Shown here one piece after another: positions 1 through 8,569 of a stretch of DNA of 64,000 nt. A program made the position numbers and the translations under genes. This stretch comes from Duodenibacillus massiliensis (GTDB lineage: Bacteria > Pseudomonadota > Gammaproteobacteria > Burkholderiales > Burkholderiaceae_F): NCBI RefSeq assembly GCF_900128485.1, contig NZ_LT635861.1, positions 658,190 through 722,189 on the forward strand. The letters are read 5' to 3'. The notes under the pieces were generated by a model. It saw only the letters and a program-made list of their open reading frames with translations, had not been told where the DNA came from and did not search any database. Position 1 is the first letter of the stretch; every line of letters begins with the position of its first letter.

Positions 1-1
1 C

Positions 2-724
2 AGCGCGTGGCTTGCGGCGGGCGGCGTTAAGCCCGCTGTTGCCGCGGGGCACAGTCTCGGCGAATACACGGCGCTTTTGGCCGCGGGCACCTTTACGCTT
101 GAAGAAGCCGTAAAACTCGTGCGTTTCCGAGCCGAAGCCATGCAGTCGGCGGTGCCCGTCGGGGTGGGCGGCATGGCCGCGATCATTGGTCTTACGGATG
201 AAGCCGTGGAAAAGGCCTGCGCCGAAGCTGCCGAAGGTGAAGTGGTTGAACCCGTGAACTTCAATTCCCCGGGGCAGGTCGTGATTGCCGGCAACACCGC
301 GGCGGTGGCGCGCGCCTGTGAAAAATGTAAGGCGGCGGGCGCCAAGCGTGCTTTGCCTCTGGCCGTCTCCGGGCCTTTCCATTCAAAGCTTTTGGCGGGT
401 GCTGCCGAAAAGCTGGGCGTTCGTCTTTCTGAGGTTGAAGTGAAGACCCCGGCCTTTGACGTGATTGCCAACGTGGACGCGGCCGTACATACGGCGCCCG
501 ATGATATCCGTACGGTGCTCGCACGCCAGGCCGCTAGCCCCGTGCAGTGGGTAAAGACCGTGCACGCGATGAAGACAATGGGTGTGACGCATGTCGTTGA
601 GTGCGGCCCGGGCAAGGTTCTGACGGGCCTTATCCGCCGCGTTGATCCAACGATTGAAACGGCCAACATTTCCTCGGTTGACGCCATTGCCACGCTTCTG
701 GAAAAAGACGGTTTCCGCGCTTAA
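2..724 (+). CDS. fabD: Malonyl-CoA:ACP transacylase, 5'-truncated by window edge
   Basis: Transfers malonyl from CoA to acyl carrier protein, the entry step of fatty acid elongation in the cytoplasm. The reading frame is open from base 2 and shows GHSLGEY around the nucleophilic serine (bases 50-70). The C-terminal half carries the usual NFNSPGQVVIAG and GPFHS stretches, the latter holding the catalytic histidine. About 240 residues are visible; the N-terminal quarter lies outside the window, so the TTG at 77 is not the start. It is followed 31 bases later by fabG in the same direction, the classic fab cluster order. Family call is firm. Confidence 0.96.
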   Translation, partial: SAWLAAGGVKPAVAAGHSLGEYTALLAAGTFTLEEAVKLVRFRAEAMQSAVPVGVGGMAAIIGLTDEAVEKACAEAAEGEVVEPVNFNSPGQVVIAGNTAAVARACEKCKAAGAKRALPLAVSGPFHSKLLAGAAEKLGVRLSEVEVKTPAFDVIANVDAAVHTAPDDIRTVLARQAASPVQWVKTVHAMKTMGVTHVVECGPGKVLTGLIRRVDPTIETANISSVDAIATLLEKDGFRA

Positions 725-755
725 GACACAGATTTTTTTGTAAGGAACACGAAGA

Positions 756-1505
756 ATGCTTATCAATGCAGATGCTTTTGCCGGGCGCGTGGCGCTCGTA
801 ACGGGCGCAAGCCGCGGCATCGGTGCCGCAGTGGCAAAAAAACTCACCGAAGCCGGTGCTTTTGTGGTGGGTACCGCAACCTCTGAAAAGGGGGCAGAGG
901 CTGTCTCGGCGGCTTTGGGAGAAAAGGGCCGCGGCATTGTCTTAAATGTCACGGACCGCGCAGCCTGCGCCGAAGCCGTCAACGCTGTTGTGACCGAATT
1001 CGGCCGCATCGATATTCTCGTCAACAACGCGGGCATCACCCGCGACATGCTCGCGATGCGTTTAAGCGACGAGGACTGGGACGCGGTGATTGCCACCAAC
1101 CTTACCTCGGTCTTTACAATGACGCGCGCGTGCCTGCGCCCCATGATTAAGGCCCGTTACGGCCGCATCATCAACATGAGTTCGGTGGTGGCTCAGATGG
1201 GTAATGCAGGGCAGGCCAATTACGCTGCCGCCAAAGCCGGCATCATCGGCATGAGTAAGTCGGTTGCGCAGGAAGTCGCTTCCCGCGGCATTACCGTCAA
1301 CTGCATCACCCCGGGCTTTATCGAAACGGATATGACCAAAGCCCTGCCCGAAGAGACCCGAAAAGCGCTCTCAGACCGTATCCCTGCAAAGCGCTTAGGG
1401 CAAACGGATGATATCGCGGGAGCGGTCCTCTTTTTGGCCTCAGATCTTGCGGGCTATGTAACCGGCGCGGTTTTGCCGGTCAACGGTGGACTCTTCATGG
1501 GGTAG
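756..1505 (+). CDS. fabG: 3-oxoacyl-ACP reductase
   Basis: NADPH-dependent reduction of 3-oxoacyl-ACP in the elongation cycle. This is a 249-residue short-chain dehydrogenase. The Rossmann glycine motif TGASRGIG is near residue 17, NNAG near residue 90, the catalytic Ser in INMSS, and YAAAK gives Tyr and Lys. The C-terminal VNGG motif is also present, and the length is typical. The start follows a TAAGGAACACGAAG ribosome site. It lies between fabD and acpP, so it belongs to the fatty acid synthesis cluster and not to a generic SDR pathway. Confidence 0.97.
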   Translation: MLINADAFAGRVALVTGASRGIGAAVAKKLTEAGAFVVGTATSEKGAEAVSAALGEKGRGIVLNVTDRAACAEAVNAVVTEFGRIDILVNNAGITRDMLAMRLSDEDWDAVIATNLTSVFTMTRACLRPMIKARYGRIINMSSVVAQMGNAGQANYAAAKAGIIGMSKSVAQEVASRGITVNCITPGFIETDMTKALPEETRKALSDRIPAKRLGQTDDIAGAVLFLASDLAGYVTGAVLPVNGGLFMG

Positions 1506-1615
1506 TGCTTCGCGCGCTCATCCCTGATAAAATAACGCGCTTACGGGGCGGCAGACATTCGCCCTCGTACCGAATTTTTTCAGTATTACCAGAATTACCT
1601 CCCCGGAGACTTTAA

Positions 1616-1855
1616 ATGGACGATTTGGAACAAAAGGTCAAGAAGATCATCGCTGAACAGCTCGGCAAGAACGAAGCCGACATCAAGAACGAGGCTTCCT
1701 TCATCGAAGACCTCGGCGCTGACAGCCTCGACACGGTCGAACTGGTGATGGCTCTTGAAGATGCCTTTAAGGTTCAGATCCCCGACGAACAGCAGGAAAA
1801 CCTGCGCACTGTTCAGCAGGCGATCGACTTCATCAAGGCCAACGTCAAGGCCTGA
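1616..1855 (+). CDS. acpP: Acyl carrier protein
   Basis: Small acidic carrier that holds growing acyl chains on a phosphopantetheine arm. The 79 residues include the DSL motif ([15 protein letters not shown]), whose serine, near residue 38, carries the prosthetic group. Translation starts after CCCCGGAGACTTTAA. A 110-base gap from fabG suggests its own promoter or leader, as is common for this highly expressed gene. An intrinsic terminator follows at 1916-1943, so acpP can be expressed apart from fabF. Confidence 0.98.
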   Translation: MDDLEQKVKKIIAEQLGKNEADIKNEASFIEDLGADSLDTVELVMALEDAFKVQIPDEQQENLRTVQQAIDFIKANVKA

Positions 1856-1865
1856 TGTCTGAGCG

Positions 1866-1943
1866 TCACGGGTCCACAGCCTCAGACTGAGCCGCGACCC
1901 GTGAAAAGTTCTCCGAAGGGCCTCAGATTTCAGGCCCTTTTTT
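1866..1943 (+). terminator. acpP 3' hairpin and intrinsic terminator
   Basis: Two inverted repeats follow acpP. The first has arms TCACGGGT and ACCCGTGA (1866-1903). The second has arms GGGCCT and AGGCCC followed by a run of six T (1916-1943), the form of a rho-independent terminator. The first may stabilise the short acpP message. Folding is read by eye. Confidence 0.85.
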
Positions 1944-2004
1944 GTGCCCGCTGAAAGCGTGTGTTCATACCGCGGGCGCCTTAAAACATAAGGATTAATC
2001 CGTT

Positions 2005-3240
2005 ATGCGTCGTGTTGTAGTGACCGGTCTGGGACTGGTCAGCCCCCTGGGCAATGATGTGGCCACCTCCTGGAATGCGCTCCTTGACGGGGCCTGCGGC
2101 ATTGACCGCATCACGCTTTTTGACGTGGAAAATTACGGCTGCCAGATTGGCGGTGAAGTCAAAAACTTTGATGCGGCACAGTATTTGCCCGCCAAAGAAG
2201 CCCGCCGCTTTGACCGCTTTATCGCTTTCGGGTGCGCGGCCGGCATGGAAGCGTTGGACGATGCGGGGCTTAAGTTCGAGCAGGGCGATCCCGCCGCTGA
2301 ACGCGCAGGCGTCATTCTGAGCGCCGGTATCGGCGGGCTTGACATGCTCTGCAAGAACTACGGCACGCTTCTTGAGCGTGGTCCGCGCCGTGTGTCGCCC
2401 TTTATGATTCCGGGCTCCATCATCAACCTCGCGGGCGGTGAACTCTCGATTTTAAGAAACCTCAAGGGCCCGAACCTCACAACGGTGACGGCCTGTGCTT
2501 CCGGCCTGCACGCGATCGGTGAAGCCTCCTGGATCATCCGCCGCGGCGACGCAGACGTGATGGTCGCGGGCGGCTGCGAAGGCTCGATCTGCCCTGACGG
2601 TATTGCCGGCTTTGACGTCATGCATGCGCTGTCGCGCCGTAACGACGATCCCAAGCATGCCTCGCGCCCCTTTGACACGGGCCGCGACGGCTTTGTGATG
2701 GGCGAGGGTGCCGGTGTTCTCGTGCTTGAAGAGTACGAACACGCCAAGGCCCGCGGAGCAAAGATCTACTGTGAAATCGCGGGTTACGGACTTTCCGGTG
2801 ACGCAGGCCACATCACGACCCCGTCCACCGACGGCCCCGTGCGCAGCATGAAGATGGCTTTGGGGCACGCTGAGATGAAGCCCGAAGACGTTATGTACGT
2901 GAACGCACACGGTACGTCCACCCCGATCGGCGACATCAACGAATGTAAGGCGATCCGTGAGGTCTTCGGCGAGCACACCGAGCACATGTGGGTGAGTTCC
3001 ACCAAGGGCGCCACGGGGCACCTTCTCGGGGGCGCAGGCGGCCTTGAATCGGTCTTTACCGTGAAGGCCATTGAAACCGACACGGTACCGCCGACCATTA
3101 ACCTCGAAAACCAGGATCCGGAATGTAAGGTCCGGGTGTGCGCCGGTAAACCGGAAAAGACGGTGATCAACGCCGCCATGAAGAATAACTTCGGTTTCGG
3201 CGGCACAAACGCCACGGTAATCTTCAAAAAGCTGAAATAA
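2005..3240 (+). CDS. fabF: Beta-ketoacyl-ACP synthase II
   Basis: Condenses malonyl-ACP with acyl-ACP, the elongation step of fatty acid synthesis. The 411-residue protein has the thiolase fold. The nucleophilic Cys is in VTACASGLHAIGEA, one catalytic His is in VNAHGTSTPIGD, a Lys is in SSTKGATGHLLGGAGG, and the NNFGFGGTNA C-terminal motif is present. Start ATG follows TAAGGATTAATCCGTT. It is separated from acpP by a terminator and is followed by another, so it is likely a single-gene unit within the fab cluster. Confidence 0.97.
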   Translation: MRRVVVTGLGLVSPLGNDVATSWNALLDGACGIDRITLFDVENYGCQIGGEVKNFDAAQYLPAKEARRFDRFIAFGCAAGMEALDDAGLKFEQGDPAAERAGVILSAGIGGLDMLCKNYGTLLERGPRRVSPFMIPGSIINLAGGELSILRNLKGPNLTTVTACASGLHAIGEASWIIRRGDADVMVAGGCEGSICPDGIAGFDVMHALSRRNDDPKHASRPFDTGRDGFVMGEGAGVLVLEEYEHAKARGAKIYCEIAGYGLSGDAGHITTPSTDGPVRSMKMALGHAEMKPEDVMYVNAHGTSTPIGDINECKAIREVFGEHTEHMWVSSTKGATGHLLGGAGGLESVFTVKAIETDTVPPTINLENQDPECKVRVCAGKPEKTVINAAMKNNFGFGGTNATVIFKKLK

Positions 3241-3259
3241 CCGCTCGGCTTTAAGCCGA

Positions 3260-3299
3260 AAAAAAGCCCGCCGGGAGGAAAGCTCTCAGGCGGGTTTTT
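3260..3299. terminator. Bidirectional terminator after fabF
   Basis: A seven-A run, then arms AGCCCGCC and GGCGGG around a loop, then five T. The A/T tracts on both sides allow it to serve fabF on the plus strand and the convergent EamA gene on the minus strand. Confidence 0.9.
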
Positions 3300-3401
3300 G
3301 CTGCCCCAGTCTTCGGGTTTCTCGCACAGCACTTTGCTCTGGCAAAGGCTCTTATCTTTGTGCTGCCGCTGATAGCCGTGACGGCGGCAGCAGCAGCCTG
3401 G

Positions 3402-4346
3402 TCAGCGCTTGCCGCTTGCATCCGGGACTGAGGCCGCGCCAGCGCTTTTGGCCTCAATGTCCTTCAGCTTTTTGATCGCCTTGATGTGCCCTTCGGTGCG
3501 CTTGGTGAGAAGGCTTGCGGCAATGCCCGAGACCACAATCGTCACCATGCCGACGGCGCTGGTAAAGCTGACGTCATCTCCGAAGATAAGAACACCCATG
3601 AGCGTGGAAAAGAGAATGACGGTGTACTGCAGGGCGCCTGAGAGCACCATGTTGCCGCGGGAAAAGGCCATCGTGAGCGTGAGCTGCCCGAGGGTCGCGC
3701 AGACGCAGAAAGCGAGAATGCTTGCGGCACCCGTGGCAGTCCACGCGTGAAAGCCGCCCGTGAAGGGAATGGCCGAGAGGCCGCAGACGCTTCCTGCAAG
3801 CATCAGGAAAAAGATGATGCGCGAAAGCGGCTCATGGTAGCTTCCGAGGCGCTTCACAAAGCCCGTGGCCAGCGCCGTGAAGCCGCCCGCGGCGATGCCG
3901 ACGCCCGCGGCAAAATATTCGTCCGGCCCGATGGTGGGCCCGAGCAGAATGACAACGCCCGCAAAGCCCGCGGCAAGGCTTGCCATCAAGCCCCAGTTGA
4001 TGTGGGAGTGATGCAGCAGCGACCAGATGACGACAAAGGTTCCCAAAAAGAGGGGAGCTGTGTAATTGAGCGTCATCGCAAGGCCGAGGTTGAGGTGCGA
4101 GAGCGAATAAATCCCCGCCACAATGGCGGCCACGCCCGCCAGAGACCGCACGGCATGCGCCCACGGGTGCTGCGTGCGCATTGAGGTGCCTTCGCGGTGC
4201 ATCATGATGAAAAAGACCACGAGCCCGAAAAACGACCGGTAAAAGAGCACTTCCCAGGCGCCAATCCCTTCAAGGCTCGCAAACTTAATGCACACACCGT
4301 AGACCGCGTAAAAAACGGCGGCGACAACCATCCAAAGCGACTGCAT
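3402..4346 (-). CDS. EamA/DMT-family membrane transporter
   Basis: Integral membrane protein of the drug/metabolite transporter superfamily, about 314 residues with roughly ten hydrophobic helices in two EamA repeats. The first begins at residue 1 (WMVVAAVFYAVYGVCIKFA) and the second around residue 150. The ATG at 4346 is preferred over an upstream TTG at 4358 because GGAG sits six bases before it. The C-terminal 30 residues are charged and cytoplasmic. Substrate cannot be read from sequence; family members export metabolites or amino acids. It converges on fabF and is not obviously linked to the neighbouring heme locus. Confidence 0.85.
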   Translation of the reverse strand: MQSLWMVVAAVFYAVYGVCIKFASLEGIGAWEVLFYRSFFGLVVFFIMMHREGTSMRTQHPWAHAVRSLAGVAAIVAGIYSLSHLNLGLAMTLNYTAPLFLGTFVVIWSLLHHSHINWGLMASLAAGFAGVVILLGPTIGPDEYFAAGVGIAAGGFTALATGFVKRLGSYHEPLSRIIFFLMLAGSVCGLSAIPFTGGFHAWTATGAASILAFCVCATLGQLTLTMAFSRGNMVLSGALQYTVILFSTLMGVLIFGDDVSFTSAVGMVTIVVSGIAASLLTKRTEGHIKAIKKLKDIEAKSAGAASVPDASGKR

Positions 4347-4424
4347 GCGTTTCTCCAAAGTATCTTTGGATTGTATCGCCGGAGCTTATGCCCGAAAAGG
4401 GGCCTTTTTTTGCGCTGCGTCAGA

Positions 4425-5222
4425 CTATTTCCTGAGCTTGTAGCCGATCACGAAAAGCCGAGCGGCAATTGCGGCCGCAACGACAGCCGCGGCAGCAAGC
4501 ACGGTGAGGCTCACCCAGGCATTAAAGTCGCTTTGCCCGAAAAAGCCGTAGCGAAAGCCGTCCGTCATATAAAAGAAGGGATTAAAGCGCGAAGCGGTTT
4601 CCCAGACGGGCGGCAGGCTCTTGACGGAATAAAAAACGCCCGATAGAAAGGTTAGCGGCATCAGCACGAAACTCTGAAAGGCGCCGAGCTGGTCGTACTT
4701 ATCGGCCCAGAGTCCGCAGATCACGCCGAGGCTTGCCATGAGAACGGCCCCTAAAACCGCAAAGGCCAAAACCCATAACGGGGACAAAATCATCGGACGC
4801 CCCCAGAAGAACGTGGCGATAAAAACGCCGATACCCACAACGAGCCCGCGCACAACCGAGGCCCCGATAAATGCCGCGGCAAGCTGAAGACCTGAAAAAG
4901 GCGGAAGCTCAATAAAAACGAGGCTTCCCATGATCTTTGACTGCAACAGCGACGAAGCGCTGTTGGCGAAACTGTTTTGAAGAAGCGACATCATGACCAG
5001 GCCCGGCACCAGAAACTGCGTGTAGGTAACGCCCTCAAACGTGGCCATCTTGTCGTCAAGGAGTTCCCCGAAAACCGCGAGGTACATCACGCCCATGATG
5101 ACGGGTGCAAGCACCGTCTGCAGGGCGATTTTCCGGAAACGCAGCACTTCTTTTTCAAACAGCGTGAGAAAGGCGGCGCCTGCGTGATAGGGTTGTGGCT
5201 TGGGAAAGGTCTTTTGTGTCAT
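4425..5222 (-). CDS. ABC-2 type exporter permease (YadH/NodJ-like)
   Basis: Membrane subunit of a two-gene ABC exporter, 265 residues with about six hydrophobic helices and the ABC2-membrane fold. The ATG at 5222 is chosen because it lies one base after the stop of the ATPase gene and starts MTQKTF; an upstream in-frame extension inside the ATPase gene is unlikely. It pairs with the ATPase at 5224-6144. This is the last gene of the long minus-strand heme/iron run. Substrate unknown; efflux of a heme- or metal-related compound is only an inference from position. Confidence 0.85.
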   Translation of the reverse strand: MTQKTFPKPQPYHAGAAFLTLFEKEVLRFRKIALQTVLAPVIMGVMYLAVFGELLDDKMATFEGVTYTQFLVPGLVMMSLLQNSFANSASSLLQSKIMGSLVFIELPPFSGLQLAAAFIGASVVRGLVVGIGVFIATFFWGRPMILSPLWVLAFAVLGAVLMASLGVICGLWADKYDQLGAFQSFVLMPLTFLSGVFYSVKSLPPVWETASRFNPFFYMTDGFRYGFFGQSDFNAWVSLTVLAAAAVVAAAIAARLFVIGYKLRK

Positions 5223-5223
5223 G

Positions 5224-6144
5224 TCAGTCGTGCGTGAGGCGCAGGAAAACTTCTTCAAGGCTTGCCGGTCCCGTCTCAATGTCAGTAATGCGGCAGCCGG
5301 CATCGTGGAGCCGGTTCAGAATCCGGCGCAGGGCGTCAGCGTCAGGCGCTGAGGCCGTAAAGATGTTGTCGCCCGCGGCGGAAAAGGGCGTGCCTTCGAT
5401 CTCAGGAAGCGTCCCCTCAAGCAGCTGGAAGCGCACCCGATCACCGGAAAAGCGGGTGAGAAGATTTCGGGTGGTGTCCAAGGCCGCAAGTTTCCCGTGA
5501 CTTAAAAGGGCAATCCGTTCACAGAGGGCCTGCGCTTCCTCAAGGTAGTGCGTCGTAAGAATAATGGTGTGGCCTTCGGCGTTAAAGCGGCGCATGAGAT
5601 CCCAGAGCTTGTGCCGTAATTCCACGTCAACGCCCGCCGTCGGTTCATCAAGCACAATCACGGGCGGCTTATGCACGAGCGCCTGCGCGATCAGAACGCG
5701 CCGCTTCATGCCGCCCGAGAGGCGGGAGACCTTGTCGTTGATTTTTTCCGTGAGTCCGAGGCTCTCAATGAGTTCCTCAATCCAGGCGTCGTTGTTTCTC
5801 AGGCCGTAGTAGCCGCTTTGCTGCCGCAAAATCTCGCGGACGGTAAAGAAGGGATCAAAGGTGATTTCCTGAGGGACGATCCCGACCGCCATTTTGGCGC
5901 GCCGCGCATCGGTGATGACATTCATGCCGAGCGCCTCAATCGTGCCTGCGTCGGGCGTGACAAGGCCCCCGAGAATGCCGATCAGGGTGGACTTGCCGGC
6001 GCCGTTCGGGCCCAGCAGGCCGAAGAGTTCGCCTTGCTGCACCTTAAAGGAGACGCCCTCAAGGGCGTGCGTGTCTTGCCCTTTGCGGTGATAGGTTTTT
6101 GTGAGGTTCTGAACGCTCAGGGCATTCGGTAAAACGTTGGGCAT
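5224..6144 (-). CDS. ABC-2 exporter ATP-binding protein (YadG/CcmA-like)
   Basis: Nucleotide-binding subunit partnering the permease at 4425-5222. The 306 residues show Walker A GPNGAGKST near residue 45, a Q-loop, signature LSGGMKRR near 142, and Walker B VIVLDEPTAGVD. The C-terminal 80-residue extension is typical of drug/polysaccharide-type exporters. Its ATG overlaps the stop of the upstream DtxR-type regulator (TAATG), so the three genes are translationally coupled and probably co-regulated. Confidence 0.9.
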   Translation of the reverse strand: MPNVLPNALSVQNLTKTYHRKGQDTHALEGVSFKVQQGELFGLLGPNGAGKSTLIGILGGLVTPDAGTIEALGMNVITDARRAKMAVGIVPQEITFDPFFTVREILRQQSGYYGLRNNDAWIEELIESLGLTEKINDKVSRLSGGMKRRVLIAQALVHKPPVIVLDEPTAGVDVELRHKLWDLMRRFNAEGHTIILTTHYLEEAQALCERIALLSHGKLAALDTTRNLLTRFSGDRVRFQLLEGTLPEIEGTPFSAAGDNIFTASAPDADALRRILNRLHDAGCRITDIETGPASLEEVFLRLTHD

Positions 6145-6548
6145 TACTTAAAGATATCCGTGCCTTTTGCGGCGAGAAAGGCGGAGAGTTTCTGAAAACG
6201 GTGAATGACTTCATCGTCGGCCGTGCGTGCAATTTCGCGGGCCAGCTCCCGGGCTTCATCAGGATTAAGCATCATTGACTGCGTGAAAAAGTCTTCAATG
6301 ATGCGGCGCCGGGCACAGATGCGTCGTGCGTGCCTTAACCCTGGCTCCGTGAGCGTAATGGGGCCGTAGGGCTGGTAGGTGACGAGTCCGGCTTCCTTCA
6401 TTGAGCGCAGTGTTGCGGCCACCGTGCCGCGCGTGACGCCCTTTTGCTGCACGATCGAGCAGCCGCGCGCCGTTCCCTTTGCCGACTGCTCTTCAAAGAT
6501 GAGCGCGAGATAGTCTTCCTGCACCGGGGTGAGGGGTTTTTCCGCCAT
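6144..6548 (-). CDS. DtxR/MntR-type metalloregulator
   Basis: 134-residue protein. The N-terminal winged helix-turn-helix (residues 8-70; TPVQEDYLALIFEE, GVTRGTVAATLRSMKEAGLV) is followed by a short helical metal-binding/dimerisation part with ARRRIIEDFF, as in DtxR/MntR repressors. It lacks the SH3-like third domain of full DtxR. Its stop overlaps the start of the ABC ATPase, so it very likely controls that exporter. Iron or manganese sensing is known for the family; which metal is sensed here is not visible. Confidence 0.8.
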   Translation of the reverse strand: MAEKPLTPVQEDYLALIFEEQSAKGTARGCSIVQQKGVTRGTVAATLRSMKEAGLVTYQPYGPITLTEPGLRHARRICARRRIIEDFFTQSMMLNPDEARELAREIARTADDEVIHRFQKLSAFLAAKGTDIFK

Positions 6549-6582
6549 GGTGTTCTCCCGTGTTTTTTCTTTTTACGAAAGT

Positions 6583-7377
6583 CTAACTGCCTGAAAGGGT
6601 GAAGACCACCGGCACGTCAACGTTAAGCGCTTCCGTGACCGCGAGTTTCATGCCGATTAAAGCGTCCGCGGCTTTTCGTGCCGCACGGTTAAGCAGTACC
6701 GACGCATGCGGCTTTTTAACCGTGACCGCCGTCACGGTGCCGGCGGCGTCGATGTTGACGGTGAGAAGCACCTCACCTTCAGTGCCCGTCTGGCGGGCGC
6801 GCCGCGGATAGCGTTTGTGTTCGTTAATGACCGCAACAATGACGGCAAGCGCCTTGGAGCGCTCCTGGGCGGAATTGCCGGCTTTTTCCGGGTTCACGGC
6901 AACGGCTGATGCCCCTTTGCCGGCACCGGTTTGCGCTGCGGCCGGCACCGTTTTTTCGACGGCAGCAGGGGCCTGAGGCTTAACTTTGGGACTGACGGGC
7001 TTTACTCGTTTCCGGGCCTCAGCCGCCTTTTTGGGTACGGGCTTCGGTTTAACGGCGGGTTCGGGCTCCACGGGTTTCACCTCGGGCGCAGGAGCCGCTT
7101 CAACGGGTTTGACGGGCGTGGGCTTTGCGGCAATCGTAAAGTCGCTTTTCTCTGCCGTATGTTCAATGATTTTTTCTTTGACGGGCGCGGGGACCATTTC
7201 AATGGTGACTGTCGTTTCCTCTTTGAAAATCCCCTTGGTGAGTTCCGGCACGGCAATCGCTTTTTCCGCAAACCGTAAAAGCACGGCGGCAACGAATAAC
7301 AGCCCCACTGCGCCCACTACTGTGCGTGTGAGCCGCGTTGCCCTGAGAATTTCCTTACTGCCCCCGGCCATCGTCAC
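6583..7377 (-). CDS. tonB: TonB-family energy transducer
   Basis: Transmits proton-motive force from ExbB/ExbD to outer-membrane receptors. The 264 residues comprise one N-terminal membrane helix (about 18-40), a long Pro/Lys/Glu-rich periplasm-spanning segment (about 75-145) and a C-terminal TonB domain (YPRRARQTGTEGEVLLTVNID). A GTG start at 7377 is favoured: it overlaps the exbD stop (GTGA) and has AAGGAG five bases before it; the ATG at 7371 is the alternative. It is the last of the exbB-exbD-tonB trio inside the heme locus, so it probably serves the receptor at 14161-16275. Confidence 0.92.
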   Translation of the reverse strand: MTMAGGSKEILRATRLTRTVVGAVGLLFVAAVLLRFAEKAIAVPELTKGIFKEETTVTIEMVPAPVKEKIIEHTAEKSDFTIAAKPTPVKPVEAAPAPEVKPVEPEPAVKPKPVPKKAAEARKRVKPVSPKVKPQAPAAVEKTVPAAAQTGAGKGASAVAVNPEKAGNSAQERSKALAVIVAVINEHKRYPRRARQTGTEGEVLLTVNIDAAGTVTAVTVKKPHASVLLNRAARKAADALIGMKLAVTEALNVDVPVVFTLSGS

Positions 7378-7802
7378 TGCTGCTCCTTGTCGGAGCTTCC
7401 GGTGATGTCGCCGGGCTCGCGCGTACTGATCACAAAGCGCCCGGAGCGCTTGACCTTCGCAAGATCCAAAACCGACACGAAACTTGCAAACGATGCCTTC
7501 TCGTCCATAAAGATGTTGAGAAGATTCTCAGGATCCGCGTCAAGTGCTGCGGCAAGTCCCTTGAGATCGGTTTTTTCATCGCCGAGCCAGAGGCTGCCGT
7601 CAGCCTTTACCGAAAGAACGAGTTCTCTACGCTCAGCGTGCTCTTCGGCATTTTTGGCTTCCGGCAGAATGATTTCCAGTACCGGGCGGGAAAAGCTCAT
7701 CGTCAGAACGAAAAAGATGATGAGCATGAAGAGACAGTCAATCAGGGGCGTGAGATCGATCTGCGGCTCTTCCTCGAAGTTGTCAAAGAGGTTCGGGCCC
7801 AT
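7374..7802 (-). CDS. exbD: Biopolymer transport protein ExbD
   Basis: Proton-channel partner of ExbB in the TonB motor, 142 residues. It has a cytoplasmic N-terminus with an acidic stretch, one membrane helix with the key Asp (PQIDLTPLIDCLFMLIIFFVL) and a periplasmic domain. The ATG at 7802 is preferred over the CTG/ATG positions upstream because GAGGT lies five bases before it and the sequence then begins like other ExbD proteins. It starts eight bases after the exbB stop and overlaps tonB. Confidence 0.92.
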   Translation of the reverse strand: MGPNLFDNFEEEPQIDLTPLIDCLFMLIIFFVLTMSFSRPVLEIILPEAKNAEEHAERRELVLSVKADGSLWLGDEKTDLKGLAAALDADPENLLNIFMDEKASFASFVSVLDLAKVKRSGRFVISTREPGDITGSSDKEQQ

Positions 7803-7810
7803 GGCGCACC

Positions 7811-8485
7811 TCACGAACGGCAGACGGGACAGGTGCCCTCAGCCGTTTCCTGTCCTGCGGCGTGCTGCCCGAGGTGAAGGCGCCGGCAGACTTCAAGCGC
7901 GCGGTAGCTGTGTTCGATCGCCTCGATGTGAAAGCCCCGGAACTTGAGCATGAGGTAGTAGTAGCACATCAGTACGGGAATCGCGATCGTCAGTCCCATG
8001 ATCGTGGTGATGAGCGCAGACCAGATGCCGGAAGCCAGGACCGAGGCGTTCGCCTGTGTCACGTCACTCATGCTGCGGAAAACGTCCACCATCCCCCAGA
8101 CGGTGCCGAGAAGTCCCAGAAGCGGGGAGATGACAGCGATGAGTTTTAACCAGCAAAGGCCGTTACTGACACGCTTAAAGTTGCGGTAAAAGAGATATCC
8201 CACCTCGGCACGGATGTCATCGGAGTGATGCGAGTGGGTGGAGACGATGTCGTAGATGATGCGGATCAGGGGGTTGGCGCGGTTGGGATCAATGTCACGC
8301 AGACAGCGGTCGCGGCCTTTTTCCAGATCCAGAAAGTCATGCTTGAAGTTACGCCACACGGCGGACATGTAAAAGAGCTGCCACAGGCCCACGTAGAGCG
8401 CAAAAAGCGCCACAACGCAAAGCGCAAGGCCCGCAGGGCCGATCAGGCGGTAGAGGGCATCAAAGCCCGCGACGGAAACTTCCAT
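7811..8485 (-). CDS. exbB: ExbB/TolQ-type proton channel subunit
   Basis: Inner-membrane motor protein of the TonB complex, 224 residues from the ATG at 8485. It has an N-terminal membrane helix (PAGLALCVVALFALYVGLW), a large cytoplasmic loop and two C-terminal helices including LLGLLGTVWGMVDVF and a Thr-rich segment (SALITTIMGLTIAIPVL), as in the MotA/TolQ/ExbB family. It precedes exbD and tonB and follows the flavodoxin gene in the same direction. TolQ is the alternative, but tonB beside it favours ExbB. Confidence 0.92.
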   Translation of the reverse strand: MEVSVAGFDALYRLIGPAGLALCVVALFALYVGLWQLFYMSAVWRNFKHDFLDLEKGRDRCLRDIDPNRANPLIRIIYDIVSTHSHHSDDIRAEVGYLFYRNFKRVSNGLCWLKLIAVISPLLGLLGTVWGMVDVFRSMSDVTQANASVLASGIWSALITTIMGLTIAIPVLMCYYYLMLKFRGFHIEAIEHSYRALEVCRRLHLGQHAAGQETAEGTCPVCRS

Positions 8486-8569
8486 GGTACTTCTCAAGGT
8501 AAATGACGGAATAAGGGACGGCCCGGCAGAAAACGCGAAACTTTTCCGCTTGGCCGTCCGTGGGCGCTG

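Noticed and set aside
5195-5303. N-terminal extension of the ABC permease to 5303
   Set aside because: It overlaps the ATPase gene for 80 bases and lacks a ribosome site; the ATG at 5222 fits operon spacing.
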